Source of the DNA: Nansenia antarctica
Taxonomy: Eukaryota; Chordata; Actinopteri; Argentiniformes; Microstomatidae
NCBI GenBank assembly: GCA_963989245.1
Contig: OZ022339.1
Span: forward strand, 31,132,765 to 31,196,764
Reading direction: 5' to 3'
Length of the DNA stretch: 64,000 nucleotides
The notes beneath the pieces are model-generated. The model made no database searches. It had not been told where the DNA came from and saw only the letters and a program-made list of their open reading frames with translations. Each line of letters begins with the position of its first letter. Within the stretch, counting starts at the first letter, position 1. Both the position numbers and the translations under genes were made by a program. Shown piece after piece: positions 1-10,049 of the stretch.

Positions 1-149
1 CGGGAGACAACAGTCTATTCCCTCATGTGCATTATCATGATCATAGGAGGCTGCCCTGTGTTTTTATAGAAGGTGCCGGAATGTCCTGATGAAATGTAGC
101 CTACTACTACTACTACGACTACTACTACTTGACAGCATCTTACTGATTC

Positions 150-181
150 TGATATAGATTCTTCTTCTTCTTCATCATCAG
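150..181 (+). promoter_or_regulatory. klhl28: Probable 3' splice site immediately before the klhl28 start codon
   Basis: A pyrimidine tract of CTT repeats ends in ATCATCAG at 181, and the start ATG begins at 182. A possible branch sequence TACTGAT lies near 141-147. If used, the first coding exon begins exactly with the ATG and the 5' UTR lies in an exon outside the window. Upstream, about 100-129 is a short (CTA)n tract. The alternative is a continuous 5' UTR; sequence alone cannot separate the two. Confidence 0.5.
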
Positions 182-3100
182 ATGGACCAGCAGGCCCAGT
201 CCTATATGCTTGCCAGTCTGACGCGGCCCCACTCTGAGCAGCTGCTGCAAGGCCTCCAGCTGCTGAGGCAGGACCATGAGCTGTGCGACATTGTGCTGCG
301 CGTGGGCGATGCCAAGATCCATGCCCACAAAGTGGTGCTGGCGAGCATCAGCCCCTACTTCAAGGCCATGTTCACGGGCAACCTGTCTGAGAAGGAGACC
401 TCCGAGGTTGAGTTCCAGTGCATTGACGAGGCGGCGTTACAGGTATGACAGAATAATGGTTTACAGGTATGACAGACTAGTGGGTTACAGGTATGATAGA
501 CTAGTGGGTTACAGGTATGATAGACTAGTGGGTTACAGGTATGATAGACTAGTGGGTTACAGGTATGATAGACTAGTGGTTTACAGGTATGACAGACTAA
601 TGGTTTACAGGTATGATAGACTAGTGGTTTACAGGTATGATAGACTAAAGGTTTACAGGTATGACAGACTAATGGTTTACAGGTATGACAGACTAATGGG
701 TTACAGGTATGATAGACTAATGGTTTACAGGTATGATAGACTAGTGGTTTACAGGTATGACAGACTAAAGGTTTACAGGTATGACAGACTAGTGCAGGGG
801 TAGGCAACCTTTTTGATATGAAGTGCCATTTTTAAATTTTCTTGTTAGTCAGTGTGCCAACCACAATATCAACATTAATTATGACTCGACATCAAACCAA
901 ACCAAACAGACCAACAGATCTGCAATTTTATTCCACAACATGAACAACAATTTTCAGCAAAGAGCTATGTATGCAAAGCCATGTATGCTAAATAAACCTA
1001 AAAATGTAACTAACTGAAACTTGAACAAAATTACCAACATAACATCTAAGACAACTAAACTTTGTGATGCGTAGCACAACTTTAAGCAAATTGGAGCGCT
1101 CAATTTCTACCAAAGTTGCTAACTGCGCTCCCTATGGTTATCATTTTAATAAGTAGGCCTAACTGGAGGGTGATTATACAAGGGTCTTACTTGTATGAAT
1201 TCTAATTTATATTTATATAATTATTTGGTTGTTACTTACATTTTATTCTTTTATTCCAACCACAACAAACATATATATTTTTTGGGTTGCAAAGAGCTAT
1301 GTATGCAAAGCCATGTAAACAGTCCTAACAATCAATGTCGTGATCCCTGGCCCTGTTTTCCTTTGCTCAACTCCATTATCTGGGGGTGGTACTTGGTCAC
1401 TTTAAGTTGCACACAATTAATGCAACCGCTCCCCTCTGTTTCCCGACCATGGCAGGGGCACCATCTGTTGTCACTGCAAAAATCCTGCTAATGTCAATCC
1501 CTCGCTCCACAAAATGCTCAATAAGAACTTTAGCGATGTCCTCACCTTTTGTTGTTTCTGGCATTGGTTTTAGGCAGCAGAGCTCCTCCCTTACAGCAGA
1601 ATCACAGTATCTTGCTATGACAGCCAGACGTGGCATGTCATTCACATCTACGCTCTCATCAAGCGTGAGGCTAAACACCGTCGCATCTTTCAAACCAGCG
1701 GTCTGCTGCGCTTTCACGTTTTCTGCCATTTCTCCTATTCTTCGTTCCACACTTCTGTCTGACACTGGGATGTCTTTTATTCTTGATTTTATTGTGTCTT
1801 TGTTTGATAAGCCTTCAAACAAAACATCTGAGCTACAGAGGAAAGCCTCCTTAATATATTCTCCATCAGTGAATGGCTTTCCACGTTTCGCAATGCAATG
1901 AGCAATGCGAAAGCTTGCTTCAGTTGCGTGATTTTTAGCAGTGGCAAATGCTTTAAAGGTGCTGGCCTGCTTCCCATACCTTGACACAGCACGTCTTATT
2001 GATTCGGCCTTGTCTGCTTCATCCTTGAACGACTTGAGTTATATTGATACAAGTATCGAATCGAATTCAGAATTTTACTTTGAAAATTGGCGCCAGAATA
2101 CGGCTCTCGTGGAGTGGATGAGACTAGGGCTGCATTCGTAAATTCGCCCTGAGAGCGCCGGAGCGTCCCCGAGACTGCCTCTAGTCCAGTCATGTCAAAG
2201 TCAAATACACAGGGGGCCAACATTTAAAAATGGTACAAGTGGAGGGCCGGGCTGGTTCAATGTTTATTAAAACTCGCAATTATTGCACATATTGAACCAA
2301 TACCAATAACACAGCCTATATTGCACTTAACATTAATCATTACATTAAATTAAGTAAAACATAAATAAAATCAGTTGCAATATTTTCTCAAGGCTCTTTC
2401 AGTAATAAATTGAAAACGTTTTATTTTTAATTTTTTTTAACAGGTAAACAGCTAAATGTAATTTTCATTCAAAGCTCAATGGCAAGATAAATGCAAAAAT
2501 GAAACAGCATGCATTAAAAACAAATCAGTGTGCTGCTCCGATCCTCACCAATGACTGTCTTCTATAATAAAATTAGAAAAGTTAGTGCAAACTTGCAAAA
2601 GTGCAAAACAGTTGCATTAATTTCTTAGGCAACATGTCCCTGGGTCCATTCAACTGGAGAAAAATAAAATAATTCCCTTCAAAGAAATATCAAGTCCAAG
2701 TCCTTTCTGCTCACTTGTCTGAGGCTGAGCCCGATACTTGGTGTCTCATCTTGAGTACAAGTTCATTAATGTTTGGGGTCAGGCTCTGAGCTGAGGAAAT
2801 CCTCAGGATTGAGTTCAGATGTTCATCACTAAGACGACTCCTATGTGATGTTTTGTTTAGTTTCATCAACGAAAACAGTAGTTCACACACGTATGTGCTG
2901 CCAAACATAGACGGCGTGCGAGCAACTTGGGTGCGCAGCTCAGGCATTGTGTCGGGGATGAAACGAGCAAACTCAGCAGCGCCACGGACTCATATTTTGC
3001 CTTCAATGTGTCATTACACTGGAGCTCAATCAGCGCCATTTGGAGATTTGCTGGTGCACTTTCCACGTCAACTGCAAATGGATTGCTGAGCAGTTGAAGC

Positions 3101-6100
3101 CTGCTTTTTTGGGCTTCAAAGTCGGAAAATCTCCGCCTGAATTCGGCAGCAAGTATGCCGAGTTTGTCAGCAAACTGTACTCGGGAACACTCGGGAATTG
3201 ACGGCGATGTTTCGGCCTCCACTGTGACTGTGCTGCTGCTGCTCATGACGAGTACTGAAGTGAAGAGAAGACGCGGGGTCGCGCTTGCTCGCGGGCACTC
3301 GGTACGCGCCAATGCATCTTGGGACTTGTAGTATTATGGTGCTGCGGGCACATAATACTGCGGGCCGGTTTTAATAGTAATTAAATATCATCCCGCGGGC
3401 AAGAGAGAACTCATTCACGGGCCTGATCCTACTTGGTCCCATTGTGACATTGAACCCAGTGTGCGCGAATTTACGAAAGCGGCCAACATATTATTATTAT
3501 TTTTTTATCCCATTCTCGCACTTATTGATTAGCTGTCGCGTGCCACTGTTTAAGCTGTCGCGTGCCACTGCTGGCACGCGTGCCATAGGTTGCCGACCCC
3601 TGGACTAGTGGTTTACATGTATGATAGACTAATGGTTTACATGTATGACAGACTAAAGGTTTACAGGTATGACAGACTAATGGTTTACAGGTATGACAGA
3701 CTGACTAATGGTTTACATGTATGACAGACTAAAGGTTTACAGGTATGACAGACTAATGGTTTACATGTATGACAGACTAATGGTTTACAGGTATGACAGA
3801 CTAATGGTTTACAGGTATGACAGACTAAAGGTTTACAGGTATGACAGACTAGTGGTTTACATGTATGATAGACTAATGGTTTACAGGTATGATAGACTAG
3901 TGGGTTACAGGTATGATAGACTAGTGGTTTACATGTATGATAGACTAAAGGTTTACAGGTATGACAGACTAATGGTTTACAGGTATGACAGACTAATGGT
4001 TTACAGGTATGACAGACTAGTGGGTTACAGGTATGACAGACTAGTGGGTTACAGGTATGACAGACTAATGGTTTACAGGTATGATAGACTAATGGTTTAC
4101 AGGTATGATAGACTAATGGTTTACAGGTATGATAGACTAGTGGTTGGCAGTGTTTATGAGATAGATAGTTACTCAGGGTTCCCACGGGTCCTTGAAATCC
4201 TTGAAAGTTTGTGAATTTGAGAAAAAGAAATCAAGGTCTTAAAAGTTTTTGAAAATAGACATGGGTCATTGAAAGTGCTTGAATTCCTCTCTCTCTCTCT
4301 CTAAAATAATATATATATATATTCAAAAATGTTTTACTTAGCTCGTCAATTAGTTCTGTCTCAAACTATGCCGTGTTGGGTCCTTGAATTTGAGGGAATT
4401 GAGTCTTGAAAGTCCTTGAAAGGTGCTTGGAAGGTGCTTGAAATGTGCTTGAATCTGATGTTTCAGAAGGTGTGGGAATTTAATTTTTAATACATTTTGC
4501 CATTTAGCAGACGCTTTTATCCAAAGCGACTTACAATTACGAATTACAGGGACATTCCCCCTGGAGTAACTGAGGGCTAAGTGCCTTACCCAAGGGCACA
4601 CTAGTAGTGGTGTGGTTTCAGGCGGGATTTGAACTCACAACCTTCCGATCCCAAGTCCAACTCACTATCCACTAGACCACCACTACCCCCGTGTTGGGTG
4701 AACAAAGATAGTTACTTTGTTCATCCCCAAGGGGGAAATTAAGATGTTACAGCAGCTCACAAACAACAACAACAAAATAAAGTGACTATAGAAGCTGCAC
4801 TACAGTGTTGTCTATTAGCGACTTGAACCTTTATGCAGTCTTTTTTTTCCTTTGGGTGCTAGTTGTCTATGGACTTGTTTCCATCACTTTCTCATTATGT
4901 TTCCCCCCCCCACCTGTAGGCCATCGTTGAGTATGCCTACACTGGCACAGTGTTCATCTCGCAGGAAACGGTGGAGTCCCTCCTGCCGGCGGCTAACCTG
5001 CTCCAGGTCAAACTAGTGCTGAAGGAGTGCTGCTCCTTTCTAGAAAGCCAGCTGGATGCTGGGAACTGTATAGGCATCTCCCGCTTCGCCGAGACCTACG
5101 GCTGCCACGACCTCTGTCTGGCAGCCACCAAGTTCATCTGCCAGAATTTCGAGGAGGTGTGCCAGACGGAGGAGTTTTTCGAGCTGACGCGGGCGGAGCT
5201 GGACGAGATAGTGTCGAACGACTGTCTGAAGGTGGTGACCGAGGAGACGGTGTTTTACGCCCTGGAGTCCTGGATCAAGTACGACGTGACTGAGAGGCAG
5301 CAGCACCTGGCTCAGCTGCTGCACTGCGTCCGGCTGCCCCTCCTCAGCGTCAAGTTCCTCACCCGCCTTTACGAGGCCAACCACCTCATCCGCGACGACC
5401 ACACATGCAAGCACCTGCTCAACGAAGCCCTCAAATACCACTTCATGCCTGAGCATCGCCTCTCCTACCAGACTGTGCTGTCCACGCGGCCGCGGTGCGC
5501 TCCCAAGGTGCTACTCGCGGTGGGAGGCAAGGCTGGACTCTTTGCCACCCTGGAGAGGTAATACCTGAAACCTTTTTATTTTATTTATTTTTACTATGCT
5601 TTTAGGGCATTTCAGCTTTATTGGGATAGAAACAGTAGATTGACAGGAAGGATAGGTGAGAGAGAGGAGGGATGACATGCAGGATGGGTCGATGGTCGGA
5701 ATCGAACCAGGGACTCTGGGATTACGTGGCATGCGCCTTAGTGAGCTACGCCACCCAGACGCCCCACCTGAAACTTTTTCACGTCTGTGTGCTTATCTAT
5801 TATAAGTAACTTATGTGCATGTTTATTGAAATGATAAACGGGAGAAAATAATTGACCGAAGTGTTGTTTTGTGTTTTATCTCTTTTTCCTCTTTCGCAGC
5901 ATGGAGATGTATTTCCCTCAGACGGACTCGTGGATCGGGCTTGCCCCTCTTAGCGTGCCGCGCTACGAGTTCGGGGTGGCGGTGTTGGACCAGAAGGTGT
6001 ACGTGGTGGGAGGCATCGCCACGCACATGCGACAGGGCATTAGCTACCGGAGACACGAGAGCACGGTAGAGCGCTGGGACCCGGACAGCAACACGTGGTC

Positions 6101-8580
6101 CACGGTGGAGCGCATGGCCGAGTGTCGCAGCACCCTGGGGGCGGTGGTCTTGGCCGGGGAGCTGTACGCCCTGGGGGGCTACGACGGCCAGTACTACCTG
6201 CAGTCTGTGGAGAAGTACGTCCCCAAGGTGAAGGAGTGGCAGCCCGTGGCGCCCATGACCAAGTCCCGCAGCTGCTTCGCCACGGCTGTGCTGGACGGCA
6301 TGGTGTACGCCATCGGCGGATATGGCCCCGCCCATATGAACAGGTACGTTGGTGGTATTCCTCAATTCATGTTTTTTAAAAACAACTATTTTTTTGTCTT
6401 TTGTCTAATGTATGCATCGGCACAGGGAGTTTTGGTTACATATATGTATTTAGTTTTGTCCTGGACTTGTAACCTGCCAGATTTCGAGATAATCAGTTCA
6501 AGGTCCCTGCAGGCACGGGTCTTACCTTATGCTTCAGAAGCACTTGCATCAAAACCCTACCCTTCTCTTTGTTCCTACACATGACCGTTTGTACATCAAA
6601 GAGGTTATTTACGGTCGACACCACCCCACAAGACCTTTTATATAAGAGGGCTTTGATCCAATGGGAATGCTTTCAGACCCCCCATTCAATAATGCTCTGT
6701 CGCCCGGCCAGCAACACACAACCCCTAGATTTCCGTGCTGGATCCAGATCTGTTGGGTCTCCTTGGTCGTCTAGTTGAGGTAGCAAACAAGTGAGGGATG
6801 TCAAGTGCTGCTGTGAAAACGACCCACGGCCTGCTAATGAGTGGAGAGGGAAATCAGGAGGCAGCCGTTGCTTTTTTCTTTGGTATAAGAGCTCTCCTGC
6901 TGCTGGTTGGAGCTCTGTCTGTTGGCGTTGCCCACTAGAGAGAGATGTCTCTTGTTGTTGTTAGCCCTGTCTCCTTGACTCCCCAAACCCCTCAGGAGAA
7001 TGTTTGGCACTGTTTTTCCGTCCATCCCCCAATGAAACCTGCATGCACTTAAATGCTGTGAGGTAACTCCCAAACATTTTTTCCAGTGATGTTGTCAAGG
7101 GTTTCATCACTGACATTAGCACTGTGATTAAGGACAGCGAGAGATGTCCTCGTTTAGTTTGGCTGTTTTTGGATGTGGTGTTAACACTGTTATCGCAATT
7201 TAGTTGTGGAGTACAATTTTATTTCTCTAGACTTTATAAATAACAAGTGATAGGCCTACTTGTTTTTATCTTTATTTTTTACAAGGGTACCTGTTATGAG
7301 TTATTGACAAACTATAGCTCCTTAGCCTGTTTGCCATTAAGATATTCCCAATGTTTACATGGCATACATTTTCTAGTACGGATACACATTGAAAAGCAAC
7401 AGCACATTAAGATTCAGTTGATGCTCAATAAAAGAAAAACGAGTGTTGCCCCATGCATCCACCAAAACGTAACAAGGAAAAGGCACTGCTTATGTCGCTG
7501 AGGAAGGCTAACTTGACCGTTTGCTACAATCAGTGAATGTTTAGTTTTTTTACTGGAGCGTTGTCTGTCCTGCACAGCGTGGAGCGCTACGACCCCAGCA
7601 AAGATGCCTGGGAAATGGTCGCCCCCATGGCTGACAAAAGGATCAACTTTGGAGTCGGGGTCATGCTAGGGTTCATATTCGTGGTTGGCGGACACAACGG
7701 GGTTTCCCACTTGTCCAGCATCGAGAGATACGATCCACACCAGAACCAGTGGACCGCCTGTCGGCCGATGAATGAACCTCGCACAGGTCAGTTGGGTTGT
7801 TGTGATTTGTACAGGAAAGTGATTCAAGAAAGATTAATCAGAAAGAGGGTTTTGGTTAATTTATGCTTCAGGAATAAAATAATTGTAATACAGAAATGCA
7901 TGGTGAATATTAATACAGTAAATGAGTACTAGAGAGGATTGTTTTAATCAAGGCAAGCCATGAATGCACAGAAATCACTTGGAAAAAGTACATTTTTAAA
8001 TCATTTTAACGAATGACATTAACCTCTTTATCCCCTCTACCCCCCTGTACAGTTTCCCTACTGTAAATAATTTGTAGATTACTTTTTCCTGCTATGACTG
8101 ATGGATACATGATTCACTTAGGCTAGTACTTACTTACAACAAATACATTTGTCTAAGTCGCTTTGGATAAGCGCCTTTAAGTAAGTAAGTAAAGTTTATT
8201 TCTATAGCACCTATCCAGACCACGGGTCACAAAGTGCTTCACATATATAAAAACATAATAAAAGAGCAAAAGTTATAGCAGGTTAAAAGAAATAGGTAAA
8301 CAAGTGAAAATAAGAACAAGAAACAAAAGCGCCTGCTAAATGCCTACAATGTAAACATAACATCATCCAAGTACAACTATGTTCCTTTTTTTTGCGTCCC
8401 CTCTCTCCCCCCCCAGGTGTTGGCTCTGCCATAGTGGACAACTACCTCTATGTGGTGGGGGGTCACTCGGGGTCATCCTACCTGAACACGGTCCAGCGGT
8501 ACGACCCCATCACAGACAGCTGGCTGGACTCCAGCGGTATGCTGTACTGCCGCTGTAACTTTGGCCTGACTGCCCTTTGA
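182..8580 (+). CDS. klhl28: Kelch-like protein 28 (BTB-BACK-Kelch), 5 coding exons
   Basis: Coding exons are 182-442, 4920-5557, 5900-6343, 7578-7786 and 8417-8580; they sum to 1716 nt, 571 aa plus stop, the length I recall for human KLHL28. Every junction has AG/GT and keeps frame. Exon 1 (MDQQAQSYMLASL start) carries the front of the BTB domain (HELCDIVLRVGD, AHKVVLASISPYFKAMFTG). Exon 2 finishes BTB and holds the BACK domain. Exons 3-5 encode Kelch blades with repeated GG pairs and spaced Y/W residues (VYVVGGIATHM, LYALGGYDGQYYL, FVVGGHNGVSHL, YVVGGHSGSSYL), ending CRCNFGLTAL. Family knowledge: BTB-BACK-Kelch proteins are substrate adaptors for cullin-3 ubiquitin ligases, with BTB binding CUL3 and Kelch binding substrate; the substrate is not deducible here. 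The ATG directly follows an AG, so an upstream noncoding exon is likely. Intron 1 (443-4919) holds an unusual donor-derived minisatellite. Confidence 0.95.
434..794 (+). repeat. 24-bp minisatellite, left part, made of copies of the klhl28 exon-1 splice donor
   Basis: The period is exactly 24 bp. The unit resembles GGTTTACAG|GTATGACAGA plus about five bases. GTATGA recurs at 443 (the true donor) and then every 24 bases to 779, giving 15 occurrences. The first unit overlaps the end of exon 1 (GCGTTACAG|GTATGA), so the array appears to have expanded from the exon/intron border. Because 24 is divisible by three, spurious open frames run through it on both strands. Confidence 0.95.
795..3602 (-). 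mobile_element. hAT-superfamily DNA transposon, degenerate, inserted in the minisatellite
   Basis: The element is bounded by a perfect 8-bp target duplication, GACTAGTG, at 787-794 and 3603-3610. Terminal inverted repeats are CAGGGGTAGGCAACC at the left and, read inward from the right, CAGGGGTCGGCAACC. Minus-strand transposase relics occur: 1397-1987 contains the catalytic-core-like stretches VFSLTLDESVDVND and IFAVTTDGAPAMVG, and 2711-3312 contains RFSDFEAQKSRLQLLSNPF and, after a frameshift, SMFGSTYVCELLFS with SRLSDEHL, typical of the hAT C-terminal dimerisation region. On the minus strand the C-terminal part precedes the N-terminal part, so the copy is scrambled or nested and cannot be autonomous. 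This resembles transposases that gave rise to ZBED and GTF2IRD2 genes (family knowledge). Confidence 0.88.
3603..4145 (+). repeat. 24-bp minisatellite, right part
   Basis: This continues the array at 434-794 beyond the hAT insertion. GTATGA recurs at 3619, 3643, 3667 and 3691, then after a 4-bp insertion at 3719 and every 24 bases to 4127, about 22 units. Some units read ACATGTATGA in place of ACAGGTATGA, which weakens the donor match. Sequence variants (GACAGAC or GATAGAC; CTAAT, CTAGT or CTAAA) are interspersed, suggesting repeated unequal exchange. Confidence 0.93.
4174..4478 (+). mobile_element. Short terminal-repeat element beginning AGGGTTCCCA (3' truncated copy)
   Basis: It shares long blocks with 55540-55973: the start AGGGTTCCCA, GTCCTTGAAA, AAGTGCTTGAATTCC, TTGGGTCCTTGAATTTGAGG and TTTCAGAAGGTGTGGGAA. 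The final ACCCT is missing, and a SINE begins a few bases later. No coding capacity is seen, so it is probably a non-autonomous DNA transposon. Confidence 0.65.
4490..4690 (-). mobile_element. tRNA-derived SINE with conserved tail
   Basis: Read on the minus strand, the head GGTGGTCTAGTGGATAGTGA and the B-box-like GAGTTCAAATC are tRNA-like. The tail, seen on the plus strand as AGACGCTTTTATCCAAAGCG, is the conserved 3' domain of many fish SINEs. Related tails occur elsewhere in the window (about 8150, 35180, 41425, 49920 and 63820). After it, 4700-4800 resembles the LINE 3' end also seen at about 16430-16520 in opposite orientation. Confidence 0.75.
5577..5766 (-). mobile_element. tRNA-derived SINE (GGCGTAGCTCACTAAGG family)
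   Basis: On the minus strand it starts with a tRNA-like head, GGCGTAGCTCACTAAGGCG, followed by a B-box-like GGTTCGATTCC, and ends in a body containing CTATCCCAATAAAGC. Family members recur in mthfd1 introns at 42714-42788 (partial), 42896-43070, 44548-44722, 48392-48637 and, in plus orientation, 55290-55430. This copy fills most of klhl28 intron 2. Confidence 0.78.
6344..7577 (+). other. klhl28: klhl28 intron 3, no feature recognised
   Basis: The intron lies between the donor GTACGTTGG at 6344 and the acceptor TGCACAG ending at 7577. I recognise no transposon, RNA gene or coding block. Confidence 0.6.
8085..8350 (+). repeat. SINE-like fragment interrupted by a LINE 3' end with target duplication
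   Basis: Sequence such as TGACTGATGGATACATGATT and AAGTCGCTTTGGATAAGCGC belongs to the repeat also seen at 14885-15110, 35164-35400 and 49790-49960. It is split at 8177-8326 by a reversed LINE tail (AAAGTTTATTTCTATAGCAC followed by CACAAAGTGCTTCAC), flanked by the 8-bp direct repeat AAGCGCCT at 8169-8176 and 8327-8334. Confidence 0.65.
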
Positions 8581-8779
8581 CCCATGGCTCAGCCGGCTAG
8601 GACTCCTTAAGGAAAGACTTTTAGACGCAAAAGGGTTTTCTTTTTATTTGTCTTTTGCCCCGCCCCCCCCCCCACCCCCCCCCCGATTCATCCTCAGAGG
8701 GCTGAGGAGGGCTCCACGCTGATGGTGGATCCCAGAGAGAGAGAGAGGGAGAGAGCTTTCTGGGTTGGATGGATGATTG

Positions 8780-8945
8780 TGCCTGGCTGCCTGGCTGGCT
8801 TGCTGGCTGCCTGGCTGGTTGGTTGGCTGCCTGGCTGGCTGGCTGGTTGGTTGGCTGGCTGCCTTGTTGGCTGGCTGGCTGGTTGGTTGGCTGGCTGGTT
8901 GGTTGGCTGGCTGGTTGGTTGGTTGGCTGCCTGGCTGGCTGGCTG
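8780..8945 (+). repeat. GGCT/GGTT tetranucleotide repeat
   Basis: Imperfect tandem repeat of CTGG, CTGC and TTGG units. It produces low-complexity open frames (WLAGWLVGWL on plus, QPTNQPASQ on minus) that should not be read as proteins. It lies about 200 bases after the klhl28 stop codon, so it is probably transcribed. Confidence 0.9.
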
Positions 8946-10043
8946 CTAGCGCGGGGGACCACGGAGATGGCCAGAGTCGAGTGAGGGAGGGTCTGGACGG
9001 ACGGATGGACGGACGGACGGACGGAGGAGAGGGGCAGATCAGGACGTATGACGTCACAGAGAGAGACGTGGAGAAGACGACCACTCTACTGCTGCTGGAC
9101 CACCACAAGGACTCTGAGCCATCGCACCAGAGGATTGTGGGAGAAAACCTATCACATCGTAGACATTTTTGTTGTTGTTGTTGTTGTGTTTATGCCATTT
9201 TTTTATTGCGATCGTTTTCTTTTGTTATTTTCCTGCCGTGAGCAGCACACATGTGTTCCAAATGTTTTTTTGATCCTTAAAGTTTGATTGCGCGCGTGTG
9301 TGTGTGTATATGGAAGTGTGGCCGAATTAATCTGTGTGTGTACGCGAGTATGTGCATGTCAGATGAAATGATTGTTTGTTATTTTTCGTGTCTGTGTGTG
9401 CAGGATTTAAACTCAGGCAGGGTGAGTGGTTCACCCACTGAGTTTGAAAAATGTTCTGCATCGAAATCAGTGCTTCACAAAAAGAGAAAAATCGGAATCT
9501 TTATATTCACTTAAAAAAGGGCTGCCTTTTTTCTCTGTTGTAAATAGTCGAAATGAAAAAAGAAATATAATAGATATGAATATATCCTCTCCAGTGCATT
9601 GCCTGTAAATGTTTTCTGCACTGGGTTACTAGTTATGGGATGTTTGTGTGTGTGATAAACTAAACCCCCCCCCCTCACTGAATTCTCCCTGAGAGTGCTC
9701 TGCCACCTGTCTCCGCTTCCCCCTCTGACTCTGTTATAGCTTCTGTTACATCTTCCTGTGGTCAGATCACCCTCCATCCCTCCTCATGCAGCGTTGAAAA
9801 GTGATCCTGTCCCTCTTTTCACTGCTGGGTTTGTACACAATACTAACTGGTGCTATATTTAGGATTCAGGATTCAGCTGTTGTGTCTGTTGCCTCCTGGA
9901 AGGAGCCTAACTTTTATTTGGTTCTCCATTGCGTTTGTTGTTGTTGTCGTCGTTGTTGTTGTCGACGTCGCAATATGTTGGTTGTATCCTTGCGTGCATT
10001 AAGATGGCCCAAATTCTACTAGCCCCCCCCCCCATGCCCATGC

Positions 10044-10049
10044 AATAAA
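10044..10049 (+). terminator. klhl28: Candidate proximal polyadenylation signal for klhl28
   Basis: AATAAA within TGCAATAAAGCACT, about 1.46 kb after the stop codon. Confidence 0.4.

Noticed and set aside
276..807. Repeat-protein frames (YRYDRLV on plus, CHTCKPLV on minus)
   Set aside because: They are readings of the 24-bp minisatellite; the period divisible by three keeps frames open on both strands. Same at 3685-4214.
434..4145. CRISPR-like array
   Set aside because: Units are contiguous 24-mers without unique spacers, in a vertebrate intron.
8644..9241. Low-complexity proteins from the GGCT/GGTT tract
   Set aside because: Tetranucleotide repeat artefact in a 3' UTR, no start context or homology.
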